A DNA stretch of 64,000 bases from Streptomyces sp. DH-12 (GCF_002899455.1 NZ_PPFB01000001.1:4997001-5061000); one strand, 5' to 3'. Numbered from the stretch's first letter, positions 33,260-41,944 are shown. Numbers and translations: made by a program. The notes: generated from the sequence alone by a model not told the origin.

Positions 33260-34510
33260 TCAGAAGCCGTGCGGCAGCCACGGCGCCGGGTCGCTGCCGA
33301 AGGCGAGGGACGCCTCGGCCAGCGCGCCGCCCCGCAGCTCGCGCACCCGTCCGGCCGCCGCCAGCGCGGTCAGGCTCACCCCGCCCAGGTAGGCGGCGCC
33401 CAGGTCCCGCACGGACAGAGCGAGTTCGGCCGTGTCCCGGGTGCGCTCGCAGGACGCCCCCTTGGCGTCCCCGCTCAGCCGCCAGCGCCCCGCGTTCCAC
33501 GGGCAGAAGGCGTCCTCCACCTCCAGCACCACGTCCACGGGGGTCCGGTACGTGCGCGCCGCCAGCGCCGCTGCGACCTCCACCGGCCGCACGTAGAGCG
33601 CGTCCCGGCGGGCCGGACGGCAGCGCCGTATGTCCGACACCAGGTACTGCCAGCCCTCGTCGACCGGCCGCCCCCGGGCCACCAGCGACGACGTCAGGTC
33701 GATCTCGAACAGGAACCGCCACAGCGCCGCATCCGCCGCCGGGTCCAGCGACTCCAGGGCGCTCAGCACCACCTGGCCCTCGGGCCCGCCCGGATCCCAG
33801 GACGGCTTCACCCGGAACCGCGCGTACCCGACGCTCTCCCCGTCGCGCTCGGCGACCACGCACTGCAGCGGCGACGCACCGCCCCGCTCGCTCGCCGGGT
33901 CGAGCAGTCCGACCCGCTCCCAGCCGGGCCGCCGCGCCAGCATCCCGGGCCGGCCGGGCACCAGCCGGGCGTAGATCCCCTCGCAGACGTCCAGCACCTC
34001 GGCGGGCTCCGCGTACCGCACGTGTACGTCATCCGTGCCGTCCGGCACCGTCAGACCCGTGCGCACGGTGTCGATCTCCGCGTCCAGCTGGAAGGTGGCC
34101 GCTCCGTAGCCGAACCGGCCGTAGATCGCCGGCTCCGACGCCGTGAGCACCGCCAGCGGCTCGCCCCAGGAGCGGACGTCGTCCAGCTGCCGCCGCATCA
34201 TCGACGTCAGCACCCCGCGCCGCCGGTGCGTGGCCGCCACGCTCACCATGGTGACGCCCGCGGCCGGCACCGAGGCCCCGCCGGGCACCGTCAGCCGGAA
34301 CGAGAAGGCGCCCGCGGTCCCCACGCACCGGTCACCGTCCCAGACGGCCAGCGAACGCTCGAACTCGGTGAGGGAGCGCCACAGTTCCCGCTCCTCGTCC
34401 GACTCCGGGACGCCGCCGAAGGCACGCACGAGGTTCCCGTACATCATGTCCCACTCGTCCGGCCGCAGGGCCCGCAGCTCGGGCGCGCGGCCCGTCCGAT
34501 CGTTCGTCAT
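33260..34510 (-). CDS. Eis-like GNAT N-acetyltransferase
   Basis: A 416-residue protein of the Eis family: an N-terminal GNAT domain, a second GNAT-like domain, and a C-terminal sterol-carrier-like domain. Acetyl-CoA binding is in VSVAATHRRRGVLTSM (residues 89-104). In mycobacterial Eis, a Tyr and the carboxylate of the C-terminal Phe do catalysis. Here Tyr130 lies in AIYGRFGYG, and the protein ends exactly with Phe416 (WLPHGF), so both are kept. Eis enzymes acetylate aminoglycosides and other amines, often at several sites. Single-gene unit, divergent from the phosphatase gene. Confidence 0.92.
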   Translation of the reverse strand: MTNDRTGRAPELRALRPDEWDMMYGNLVRAFGGVPESDEERELWRSLTEFERSLAVWDGDRCVGTAGAFSFRLTVPGGASVPAAGVTMVSVAATHRRRGVLTSMMRRQLDDVRSWGEPLAVLTASEPAIYGRFGYGAATFQLDAEIDTVRTGLTVPDGTDDVHVRYAEPAEVLDVCEGIYARLVPGRPGMLARRPGWERVGLLDPASERGGASPLQCVVAERDGESVGYARFRVKPSWDPGGPEGQVVLSALESLDPAADAALWRFLFEIDLTSSLVARGRPVDEGWQYLVSDIRRCRPARRDALYVRPVEVAAALAARTYRTPVDVVLEVEDAFCPWNAGRWRLSGDAKGASCERTRDTAELALSVRDLGAAYLGGVSLTALAAAGRVRELRGGALAEASLAFGSDPAPWLPHGF

Positions 34511-34674
34511 GAGGCATGCCTACCAGGGCTCCGCGATCCGGGCGAGGCAATTTCCGCCGCCCCGGTCCCAGAACGCCCCCGCGTGAAGTTCACTGTGAGT
34601 CAGGTCCCCGTCCGAGGGGACAAGCTGGACCTCCCGTGCCAAGCGGCCGGTTGGATGGATAGGGTCCCGAACTG

Positions 34675-35853
34675 ATGGCAGCAGGACGAGAGCGGCGCGC
34701 GGCGGCCGAGACGTTCACGGCCCGGGTGAAGAAGCAGTGGCACCGGGTCCGCGTCGGCGTGCGCCGGGCCGCCGTCGACTGGTTCCGCGGCGACGGCTCC
34801 GACTGGATCGCGCTCGTCGGGCTGCTCCTCACCGTCCCGCTGATCACCGCCGGCACCCTCGCCAACTCCGTGTGGTGCGCGCCGGCCGCCCTGTGCGTCC
34901 CGATCGTCGCGGGCGGCCTGCTGCTGCGCCCGGCCAGCCTGCTCGGACTGTACGCGGCGGCGGCCACCGCGCTGATCGTGGAAGCCGTCCAACTCGGCCC
35001 GTACACCGAGGGCGTGGCCCGGGTCACCCCCGGCGTGGTCCTGGTCGTCGCGGCCTGCGGCTTCTTCGGCCTGCTCGTCGCGCAGTTCCGCAGCCGGGTC
35101 GGCGTGCCCTGGCGGCGCGGCGGCACCATGCTGTTCGACCTGCGCGAACGCATCCGGGTGCAGAGCAAACTGCCCAAACTGCCCTCGGGCTGGCACCGGG
35201 AGATGGCGCTGCGCCCGGCGGGCGGCCAGTCCTTCTCCGGCGACTTCGTGGTCGCGGCCCGCACCAACGGCGGACGCACCCTGGAGGTCGTCCTCACCGA
35301 CGTCTCCGGCAAAGGCATGGACGCCGGATCGCGCGCCCTGCTGCTGTCCGGCGCCTTCGGCGGACTGCTCGGCAGCCTGCCCCCGCACGACTTCCTGCCC
35401 GCCGCCAACGGCTATCTCCTCCGCCAGGACTGGGACGAGGGGTTCGCCACCTCCATCCACCTCGTCCTCGACCTGGACTCCGGCGACTACGAGCTCTACT
35501 CCGCAGGACACCCGCCGGGCCTCCAGCTCAGCGCGGGCAGCGGCCGCTGGGAGGAGAAGGCGGCCGACGGCCCCCTGCTGGGCGTGTACGACGGCGCCCA
35601 GTTCGACCCGGTGAAGGGCTCGCTGCGCCCCGGTGACGTGCTGATGCTCTTCACGGACGGCCTGGTGGAGACCTCCGACCGGGACATGGTCGAGGGCATC
35701 GACCGGCTCACCGGCGAGGCCGACCGCTATGTCGCCGGAGGCTTCCACGACGCCGCCTGGCACCTCATCGAGGCCGTCGCCAAGGACGTCAACGACGACC
35801 GGGCGCTGCTGCTGATCTGCCGCGAGGGCCCCACCGCGGCCGCCGCCCGCTGA
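34675..35853 (+). CDS. Membrane-anchored SpoIIE/RsbU-type PP2C phosphatase
   Basis: A 392-residue protein. About 43 hydrophilic residues precede four hydrophobic helices (about 44-140). A stand-alone PPM phosphatase domain (about 175-390) follows, with SFSGDFV, LTDVSGKGMDA and FTDGLVET, the aspartates that bind Mn/Mg. Such enzymes dephosphorylate anti-anti-sigma factors. No PAS or GAF sensor is present, so the membrane part may sense. The ATG has no ribosome site; TAGGGT lies nine bases upstream. The HD-domain gene follows after 23 bases. Confidence 0.92.
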   Translation: MAAGRERRAAAETFTARVKKQWHRVRVGVRRAAVDWFRGDGSDWIALVGLLLTVPLITAGTLANSVWCAPAALCVPIVAGGLLLRPASLLGLYAAAATALIVEAVQLGPYTEGVARVTPGVVLVVAACGFFGLLVAQFRSRVGVPWRRGGTMLFDLRERIRVQSKLPKLPSGWHREMALRPAGGQSFSGDFVVAARTNGGRTLEVVLTDVSGKGMDAGSRALLLSGAFGGLLGSLPPHDFLPAANGYLLRQDWDEGFATSIHLVLDLDSGDYELYSAGHPPGLQLSAGSGRWEEKAADGPLLGVYDGAQFDPVKGSLRPGDVLMLFTDGLVETSDRDMVEGIDRLTGEADRYVAGGFHDAAWHLIEAVAKDVNDDRALLLICREGPTAAAAR

Positions 35854-35876
35854 GCGGCGCCGGGCACACTGGAGAC

Positions 35877-36329
35877 GTGGACCGGACACCGATCATGGAC
35901 CTGGCCGAGGTCGAGGCCGCCGCCCGCGCCGCGCACGCCGGCCAGACCGACAAGGCGGGCCGCCCCTACGCCGGACACCTCCAGGCGGTCGCCGAGGGCG
36001 TACGGCGGCGCGGCGGCGACGACGAGCAGGTCGCGGCGGCCTGGCTGCACGACGCCGTGGAGGACGACAGGCTCAGCCACGCGTGGCTGGAGGAGGCGGC
36101 GCTCACCCGGCGCACCAAGGACATCGTGCGCGCCGTGACCAAGCGGTCCGGCGAGCCGCCCGAGGACTACGCGGCCCGCGTCCTGGCCACCCCGGGCGCG
36201 CTGCTGGTGAAGGAGGCGGACCTGGCGCACAACGCCGACCCGGCCCGCCTCGCCGTCCTCGACGACGCCACCCGCACCCGGCTGACGGCCAAGTACGCGC
36301 GGATGCGCGCCCTCCTCGGCCTGGCCTAG
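35877..36329 (+). CDS. HD-domain phosphohydrolase (RelA/SpoT hydrolase-like)
   Basis: A 150-residue single HD domain. The metal-binding motif is AAWLHDAVEDDRLSH, preceded by the His in YAGHLQAV and followed by LLVKEADLAHNADPARL, as in (p)ppGpp hydrolase domains and small alarmone hydrolases. Hydrolysis of a nucleotide phosphate is likely; whether (p)ppGpp is the substrate needs assay. GTG 35877 is given; ATG at 35895 is an alternative. Its stop codon overlaps by four bases with the stop of the convergent acyltransferase gene. Confidence 0.85.
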   Translation: MDRTPIMDLAEVEAAARAAHAGQTDKAGRPYAGHLQAVAEGVRRRGGDDEQVAAAWLHDAVEDDRLSHAWLEEAALTRRTKDIVRAVTKRSGEPPEDYAARVLATPGALLVKEADLAHNADPARLAVLDDATRTRLTAKYARMRALLGLA

Positions 36330-37483
36330 ACGGAGACCTTCTCGCCGGGCGCGCGCACCTCGGCGGTCCGGGGCCGCTCACGGACCCGGACCGCTCCGCC
36401 CGCGTCCTGCCGGAACGCCCAGTCCATGCGCGGCTCCACCACGCACCGCAGCGCCCGCTGCACCGGCCGGGTGCACATCAGCGTCACCGCGGCGGCCGCG
36501 AAGAGGGTGAGGCCCAGCACACCGAGCGGCTCGCGCAGCGCGGGCTGGTCGTAGAAGTCCGTGTAGTTGCCCGCCCGCACCAGGAAGGCGTGCAGCAGAT
36601 AGCCGTAGACCGTGCCCGCGCCGAGGGCCGTGAACCACATGCGGCGGCGCGGCACCCAGGCGAAGAAGCAGACGGTCGTCACCAGCGAGCAGCCGAGCGT
36701 GGCGGCCACCACGAGCGGCCCGGCCCACCAGGCGGCGCCCAACTCCTGGGCGGCGTCGCTGTGGTACAGCCAGCCGAGCCGCAGGTGCGGGATCGTCCAC
36801 CAGGCCGCGACCGCCACCGCGACGAACACCGGCACGGACAGCAGGCGCACCGAGCGGCGCTTGACCATCCGGAAGTGCTCGGGCCGCAGGGTCAGGCCCA
36901 GCACGAAGAAGGGGAGGAACTGCAGCACCCGCTGCAGCTCCAGGTCGTCGCCGATCTGCGGGGACACCGAGCCCAGCGCGGCGAGGACCAGCGAGACCGG
37001 CAGCGGGTGCCGGATCGTCTTCCACACCGGTGTGGTCAGCCGCCACACGAACAGCGCGCACAGGAACCACAGGTGGTAGGTGGGGTCCAGCAGCGTGATG
37101 CCGCGCTCCGGCTCGTCGTTGCCGTAGCGCGCGAAGAGGGAGTACGCGGTCTCGAAGACCACGTAGGGGACGACGACTCCGGTGATCAGCCGCTGGATGT
37201 GCCGAGGGCGCAGGTCGAAGCTGCGGGAGAAGTAGCCGGAGATGAGGATGAACGCCGGCATGTGGAACGTGTACACGACCCGGTAGGCGGTCTCGACCGC
37301 CCCGTCGTGCAGGATCTGTCCCCAGGCGTGGCCGACGGCCACCAGCACGATCGCCAGGTACTTGGCGTTGTCGAAGAAGGCGTCGCGCCGTCTGCCGCCC
37401 GGTGCGGGCCGGGAGTCCTCGGGGGTCCGCGCCGGAGGGAGCGGCGTCCTGCTGTTGCCGTACGGTCGCTGCGAGTTCGTCAC
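36326..37483 (-). CDS. Membrane acyltransferase (acyltransferase_3 family)
   Basis: A 385-residue protein with a charged N-terminus of about 33 residues and about ten membrane helices. The family motif FFDNAKYLAIVLVAVGHAWG carries the conserved His. It is followed by YTFHMPAFILISGYF and by the RLITGVVVPYVVFE loop. Members O-acetylate or otherwise acylate exported sugars and antibiotics; the acceptor is unknown here. The start precedes a 646-base gap with a plausible promoter at 37568-37597. A distant family member lies at 49166-50206. Confidence 0.92.
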   Translation of the reverse strand: MTNSQRPYGNSRTPLPPARTPEDSRPAPGGRRRDAFFDNAKYLAIVLVAVGHAWGQILHDGAVETAYRVVYTFHMPAFILISGYFSRSFDLRPRHIQRLITGVVVPYVVFETAYSLFARYGNDEPERGITLLDPTYHLWFLCALFVWRLTTPVWKTIRHPLPVSLVLAALGSVSPQIGDDLELQRVLQFLPFFVLGLTLRPEHFRMVKRRSVRLLSVPVFVAVAVAAWWTIPHLRLGWLYHSDAAQELGAAWWAGPLVVAATLGCSLVTTVCFFAWVPRRRMWFTALGAGTVYGYLLHAFLVRAGNYTDFYDQPALREPLGVLGLTLFAAAAVTLMCTRPVQRALRCVVEPRMDWAFRQDAGGAVRVRERPRTAEVRAPGEKVSV

Positions 37484-38129
37484 TGGCCCTCCCGGCGGGG
37501 ACGCGGGAAGGCGATCGGGGAGCTCGCTGCGCTTGCGGGGGACGAAGCAGCGTGGAACATCTCAGGCACCCTAGCGTTGTCCTCGGGAATCCGTAAAACG
37601 CCCGACGTCATTCCTGGTTATCGCGTTCGAGTACCCCTGATTCGGCAATGCGCGCATGCCGTCGGCGTGAGGGGCGACACAAGGGAAGGTGTGCCGCTTT
37701 GCCTCCCGTTCCGGCCCTTTTTGTCAGGATCGTCCCGGACCAATCCGGTCATCGGGGCGTGGGGCGACTCCGATGACGTGTTCCCTTGTCCGGGCGGAAT
37801 ACGGGGCATTCGAATCACTTGCGAACACATGGTGAGGGTGCGGGGAGGGAGACGTCCGCAAGTCGCGCATAAACGCTCAGGAGATCTTCCAATTCCCCGC
37901 GCTGGTGTTCTCTCGAATTGCCGTGCGGCAAACAGATGTTGCATCCGAAAGGCCCGCGAGCCGCCGCGGTCCGTCCGTCGCGCCGGCGACGACGGCACGG
38001 CTGTGGGGCGGATGATGTGTCAGCCTCCGCATGACCCGGGCGTGTTGGTGGCACGATGGTTCTGGCGGGGTGCGCGGGGATGCGTCGCCCGGGCCGGCGA
38101 AGCCGAACCGACCAAGGGTGTGATCAGTT
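37484..38129. other. 646-base intergenic region, AT-richer than surroundings
   Basis: The largest gap in the window. Several stretches are notably poorer in GC than coding DNA (for example around 37590-37640 and 37870-37960). No open frame has Streptomyces-like codon positions or a ribosome site. It holds the acyltransferase promoter and the upstream region of the small membrane protein gene. An unrecognised small RNA cannot be excluded. Confidence 0.5.
37568..37597 (-). promoter_or_regulatory. Likely acyltransferase promoter (-35 TTTACG, -10 TAGGGT)
   Basis: On the minus strand TTTACG (37592-37597) and TAGGGT (37568-37573) are 18 bases apart, about 85 bases upstream of the start at 37483. 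Confidence 0.42.
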
Positions 38130-38324
38130 GTGGCCATTTCACTGTCAGTGGTGCTGCTGTTGGCGATCATCCTGGTGGTGCTGATGAGAGGGGGCTCCCT
38201 CAAGCCCGGCCCGGCGATCGTCGCCGTCCTCTTCGGCTTCTTCCTCGCCTCGACGGGCATGGCCGACGACATCCAGCGGTTCCTGGACTCGATAGCCGAC
38301 ATGATCAACTCGATCAGCTTCTGA
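38130..38324 (+). CDS. Small two-helix membrane protein
   Basis: A 64-residue hydrophobic protein. Helix 1 covers residues 2-19 (AISLSVVLLLAIILVVLM), a short RGGSLKPG loop follows, then helix 2 about 27-45 (AIVAVLFGFFLASTGMA), and an amphipathic C-terminus (DDIQRFLDSIADMINSISF). GTG start; the upstream ribosome site is poor. Its sharp hydrophobic pattern and following 22-base terminator support it as real. Similar tiny proteins are widespread in Streptomyces and sometimes lie in transfer-related loci. Function unknown. Confidence 0.78.
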   Translation: MAISLSVVLLLAIILVVLMRGGSLKPGPAIVAVLFGFFLASTGMADDIQRFLDSIADMINSISF

Positions 38325-38364
38325 CCCCGCCCCCCGTCCCCACGCGGCAGCGGTCCGCACACTG

Positions 38365-38414
38365 ACACGGCTCGGGGCCGGTCCGGACACGCCCGGACCG
38401 GCCCCGAGCCGTGT
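38365..38414 (+). terminator. Terminator of the small membrane protein gene
   Basis: A perfect 22-base stem (38365-38386 with 38393-38414) with a six-base loop, the longest in the window. Confidence 0.9.
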
Positions 38415-38600
38415 CGGGAGGGCGACGGGAACGGGCAAGCGCCCCGGAAGGCCGTCCCGGCCGCGCCGATCAGCCTCGCGCGCCGCATGCGCCGCTCCCG
38501 CACCACCCCCTCCGCGGCCGAAGGCGTGCGGCAACGCCATGACCGGCGGCCGGATCGCGGACCGGCCGCCGGCGCGGTGTCCGCAGCGAGGTCCTGGAGC

Positions 38601-38643
38601 CGGGGGCCGGACGGTGCCCGGCACCTGCACCGTCCGGCCCCCG
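38601..38643. terminator. Second strong hairpin with no obvious gene to end
   Basis: A perfect 17-base stem (38601-38617 with 38627-38643) and nine-base loop. It lies 187 bases past the previous terminator and 70 bases before the small gene at 38713. It may be a boundary element or end an unseen small transcript. Confidence 0.6.
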
Positions 38644-38712
38644 CACAGGGAGCACACCCCGCCGGCCGCCCATGAGGGTCCGCGGTACCAGATCCGCCTG
38701 ACCACGCGGAGC

Positions 38713-38895
38713 ATGGAGATGGGGGAGCGCGACGCCCTGCTGTGGCGGCATCCGCTGCCGGAGCTGCGCCTGATCGCCGAGGGTCCGCGGCTGCGCGTCC
38801 ACCACGACGGGCGCGAGGCCGGGACGATGGTGCTGGAGCGGCCGGACGCCGCACAGGAGATACGCGGCGTCGCCAGGCGGCACGGGGCCGCCTGA
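38713..38895 (+). CDS. Small hypothetical protein
   Basis: A possible 60-residue protein with GC-rich third codon positions from the ATG at 38713 (a second ATG at 38719 is equally possible). Sequence includes LLWRHPLPELRLIAEG and HHDGREAGTMVLERPDAA. The open frame continues upstream but runs through the 38601-38643 hairpin with poor codon bias, so the short form is favoured. No family recognised; no membrane or signal segment. It ends about 90 bases before the tRNA-Gly. Confidence 0.4.
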   Translation: MEMGERDALLWRHPLPELRLIAEGPRLRVHHDGREAGTMVLERPDAAQEIRGVARRHGAA

Positions 38896-38983
38896 CCGGG
38901 CACGAAGGACCGGGGCGGCCTGGGGACGACGAAGGCCCAGGGAGCGGGTACACACCCTCTCACCTGGGCCTCAGCCCTTCCGG

Positions 38984-39054
38984 AGCGGGCGACGGGAATC
39001 GAACCCGCGTAGCCAGTTTGGAAGACTGGGGCTCTACCATTGAGCTACGCCCGC
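38984..39054 (-). tRNA. tRNA-Gly (anticodon TCC)
   Basis: A 71-base cloverleaf on the minus strand. The acceptor stem GCGGGCG pairs with CGCCCGC and the discriminator base is T. The D-arm is AGCTCAATGGTAGAGC, the anticodon stem CCAGT/ACTGG with loop CTTCCAA, and the T-arm includes GGTTCGATTCC. CCA is not encoded. It reads GGA codons. Confidence 0.96.
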
Positions 39055-39218
39055 ACGGTGCGCGCCGCGCGTTTGCGACCGCGGCACCGACAGGCATCGT
39101 AGCGGGTCGCACGCCCTCGACGCACACCCCGTGTCCGGCCGGCCGCCGGGTGCCGCACCGCGGAGGCAAAGGCGGCGGCCCTTTCGCCCGCGTGCATGTA
39201 CCCTACGGATCGACCAGA

Positions 39219-39295
39219 CGGGGTGTGGCGCAGCTTGGTAGCGCGTCCGCTTTGGGAGCGGAAGGCCGTGGGTTCAAATCCCGCCACCCCGACCA
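39219..39295 (+). tRNA. tRNA-Pro (anticodon TGG)
   Basis: A 77-base cloverleaf including an encoded CCA end. The acceptor stem CGGGGTG pairs with CACCCCG. The anticodon stem TCCGC/GCGGA holds the loop TTTGGGA. The T-arm contains GGTTCAAATCC. It lies 164 bases from the divergent tRNA-Gly and 166 bases upstream of tig. Confidence 0.96.
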
Positions 39296-39327
39296 GCCAT
39301 CTCCTCACCATCGGTGATCGCAGCCTT

Positions 39328-39356
39328 TTGGGTGCCGCAGTCGCTGCCGTTACTAT
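39328..39356 (+). promoter_or_regulatory. tig promoter (-35 TTGGGT, -10 TACTAT)
   Basis: TTGGGT (39328-39333) and TACTAT (39351-39356) are exactly 17 bases apart, a good match to the main vegetative sigma consensus. It lies 105 bases upstream of the tig GTG. Confidence 0.7.
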
Positions 39357-39461
39357 GCAAGCTGCACGCCCGTGTGTCTCTGAAGTCCTCCGGGCGGCGA
39401 ATCGGCCGGACCGTTCTGGTCCCGGCAGAACCCGAGAAGTCAGCCACAAGGAGACCGAACC

Positions 39462-40883
39462 GTGAAGAGCGCCGTGGAGACCCTGAACCCGACCCGGGTT
39501 CGGCTCACTGTCGAGGTGCCCTTCGAGGAGCTCAAGGACAGCCTCGACGCGGCGTACAAGAAGATCAACCAGCAGGTCACGGTGAAGGGCTTCCGCAAGG
39601 GCAAGGTCCCGGCCCGGGTCATCGACCAGCGCTTCGGCCGCGGTGCGGTCCTGGAGGAGGCGGTCAACGACGCCCTCCCGAAGTTCTACACCGACGCCGT
39701 GAACGAGGCGGAGCTGAGCCCGCTGGGCCAGCCCGAGGTCGACATCACGGAGCTGAAGGACGGCGAGACGCTGAACTTCACCGCCGAGGTCGACGTCCGC
39801 CCGGCCATCGAGATCCCGGACTACTCCGGCATCGAGGTCGAGGTCGACGCCGTCGAGGTCACCGACGAGGACGTGGAGAAGTCGGTCGAGGAGCTCCGTG
39901 AGCGCTTCGCCTCCACCTCCCCGGTCGAGCGGGCCGCCGAGGACGGCGACGTGGTCACCATCGACCTGGAGGCCAAGGTCGAGGGCGAGGTCCTCGAGGA
40001 CGGCGTCGCCAACGGCGTCTCCTACACGATCGGCTCCGGTGAGCTGCTGGACGGCATCGACGACGCCGTGAAGGGCCTGGAGGCCGGTGGCGAGGCCACC
40101 TTCACCTCCGAGCTGAAGGGCGGCTCGGCGGCCGGCAAGGAGGCCGAGGTCACCGTCAAGGTCACCCAGGTCGCCAAGCGCGAGCTGCCCGAGCTGGACG
40201 ACGAGTTCGCGCAGCTCGCCTCCGAGTTCGACACCCTCGAGGAGCTGAAGGCGGACAGCCGCAAGCGCCTGGAGAACATGAAGCAGTACGACCAGGCCAC
40301 GCAGGCGCAGGAGCGCGTCCTGGACAAGCTGCTCGAGCTGGTCGAGGTCCCCGTCCCCGAGAAGCTGCTCGAGGACGAGATCAACACCCGCAAGCACAAC
40401 CTCGAGCACCACCAGCTGGGCCAGATGGGCCTGGACCTCGCGAAGTACCTGGAGATCCAGGGCAAGACCGAGGAGGAGTTCGAGAACGAGACCCGCGAGG
40501 CCGCGATCAAGGGCATCAAGACCCAGTTCGTGCTCGACGAGCTCGTGAAGCAGGAGAAGCTCAACGTCAACCAGGAGGAGCTCACCGAGCACCTCATGCG
40601 GCGTGCGGCCTCCTCCGGCATGTCCCCCGACCAGTTCGCGCAGGCCGTCGTCGAGCAGGGTCAGGTCCCGCTGCTCGTCGGTGAGGTCGCCCGCGGCAAG
40701 GCCCTGGCCGTCGTGGTCGAGAAGGCCACGGTCAAGGACACCAACGGCGAGATCGTCGACCTCGACGACGAGGAGGACGAGGCCGCCGAGGCTCCTGAGG
40801 CCGAGGCCGCGGAGACCGAGGCCGCGGAGACCTCCGCCGACGAGAAGGCTGACGAGAAGGCCGAGGAGAAGACCGAGGGCTGA
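39462..40883 (+). CDS. tig: Trigger factor (ribosome-associated chaperone)
   Basis: A 473-residue chaperone that binds the ribosome exit tunnel and folds nascent chains. The ribosome-binding signature is GFRKGKVPARV near residues 45-55. The FKBP-type prolyl isomerase domain (about 150-240) begins in GDVVTIDLEAKVEGE. A helical C-terminal domain follows, and the final 45 residues are a strongly acidic Glu/Ala/Lys tail. The GTG start has AAGGAG eight bases upstream. It precedes clpP1-clpP2-clpX, but a terminator separates them. Confidence 0.97.
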   Translation: MKSAVETLNPTRVRLTVEVPFEELKDSLDAAYKKINQQVTVKGFRKGKVPARVIDQRFGRGAVLEEAVNDALPKFYTDAVNEAELSPLGQPEVDITELKDGETLNFTAEVDVRPAIEIPDYSGIEVEVDAVEVTDEDVEKSVEELRERFASTSPVERAAEDGDVVTIDLEAKVEGEVLEDGVANGVSYTIGSGELLDGIDDAVKGLEAGGEATFTSELKGGSAAGKEAEVTVKVTQVAKRELPELDDEFAQLASEFDTLEELKADSRKRLENMKQYDQATQAQERVLDKLLELVEVPVPEKLLEDEINTRKHNLEHHQLGQMGLDLAKYLEIQGKTEEEFENETREAAIKGIKTQFVLDELVKQEKLNVNQEELTEHLMRRAASSGMSPDQFAQAVVEQGQVPLLVGEVARGKALAVVVEKATVKDTNGEIVDLDDEEDEAAEAPEAEAAETEAAETSADEKADEKAEEKTEG

Positions 40884-40905
40884 GCCCCCGGCACGGTGAT
40901 CGACT

Positions 40906-40940
40906 GAGAAGGCCCCGGGGTGAGACCCCGGGGCCTTCTC
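40906..40940 (+). terminator. tig terminator
   Basis: A perfect 15-base stem (40906-40920 with 40926-40940) with a five-base loop, 22 bases after the stop. Confidence 0.9.
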
Positions 40941-41061
40941 ACCACCCGGAACGGCCGATACCTCCAGGGGCGCGGGGAACCGCGCGATCAGCCACGACGC
41001 GCCCGCAGCCGGGCACCGGCCGCACGCCTCACGGCGAGAGCCCGCACGGCCCCGCCGACTA

Positions 41062-41075
41062 CGCCCCCGGCGAAC
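41062..41075 (-). promoter_or_regulatory. ClgR-like box upstream of clpP1
   Basis: Read on the minus strand the sequence is GTTCGC, five bases, then GCG, the pattern reported for the ClgR activator of clpP1-clpP2 in Streptomyces. It lies about 50 bases before a candidate -10, a typical activator position. Confidence 0.5.
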
Positions 41076-41217
41076 ACCCCCATCTCCGGGATTCCCCGAA
41101 GGGACCCGCGCGTTAGGGTCCATGAATACCAGGGCAGTGGAGTCTCCGATACGGCTCCCGCCCCGCAGGGAACACGTGAGACGGCCCGGCGCCGTCGTAA
41201 GACGAGCAGGTGGATAC

Positions 41218-41835
41218 GTGACGAATCTGATGCCTTCAGCCGCCGGCGAGCCTTCCATCGGTGGTGGCCTCGGCGACCAGGTCTACAACCGGCTGCTCGG
41301 CGAGCGGATCATCTTCCTCGGCCAGCCGGTCGACGACGACATCGCGAACAAGATCACCGCACAGCTGCTGCTCCTTGCCTCGGACCCCGACAAGGACATC
41401 TACCTCTACATCAACAGCCCCGGCGGTTCGATCACGGCCGGCATGGCGATCTACGACACCATGCAGTACATCAAGAACGACGTGGTGACGATCGCCATGG
41501 GTCTCGCGGCGTCCATGGGGCAGTTCCTGCTCAGCGCCGGCACCCCCGGCAAGCGCTTCGCGCTGCCCAACGCCGAGATCCTGATCCACCAGCCCTCCGC
41601 AGGCCTCGCCGGCTCCGCCTCGGACATCAAGATCCACGCCGAGCGGCTGCTGCACACCAAGAAGCGCATGGCCGAGCTCACCGCCCAGCACACGGGCCAG
41701 ACGGTCGAGCAGATCACCCGTGACTCGGACCGCGACCGCTGGTTCGACGCCTTCGAGGCCAAGGAGTACGGCCTCATCGACGACGTGATCGCCACGGCCG
41801 CCGGCATGCCGGGCGGCGGCGGCACCGGGGCCTGA
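41218..41835 (+). CDS. clpP1: ATP-dependent Clp protease proteolytic subunit 1
   Basis: A 205-residue S14 peptidase that forms the barrel chamber with ClpP2. Catalytic Ser99 lies in GLAASMGQ and His124 in EILIHQPSAG, with the Asp in the SASDIKI-to-ARERLL-type region. The GTG at 41218 (start TNLMPSAAGEP after Met) has AGGTGG upstream; a longer form from 41122 lacks a ribosome site. clpP2 follows after 109 bases without a strong terminator, so they form an operon. Developmental proteolysis in Streptomyces depends on this enzyme. Confidence 0.96.
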   Translation: MTNLMPSAAGEPSIGGGLGDQVYNRLLGERIIFLGQPVDDDIANKITAQLLLLASDPDKDIYLYINSPGGSITAGMAIYDTMQYIKNDVVTIAMGLAASMGQFLLSAGTPGKRFALPNAEILIHQPSAGLAGSASDIKIHAERLLHTKKRMAELTAQHTGQTVEQITRDSDRDRWFDAFEAKEYGLIDDVIATAAGMPGGGGTGA

Positions 41836-41944
41836 GCGGACCCCGCGAGGCTCCACGAGCCCCGTGGGACCCCGCCCGGGCCCGTGAGAGCCCGGGGGCC
41901 CCAGCAGCCCCAGCCGACCGCCTCAGCCCCTTTCAGGAGACACC

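Larger units (their letters stand above)
40884..41217 (+). other. 334-base tig-clpP1 intergenic region
   Basis: It holds the tig terminator, a ClgR-like box at 41062-41075, and a -10-like TTAGGGT near 41114. No further gene is supported; an upstream in-frame ATG at 41122 lacks a ribosome site. Confidence 0.6.
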
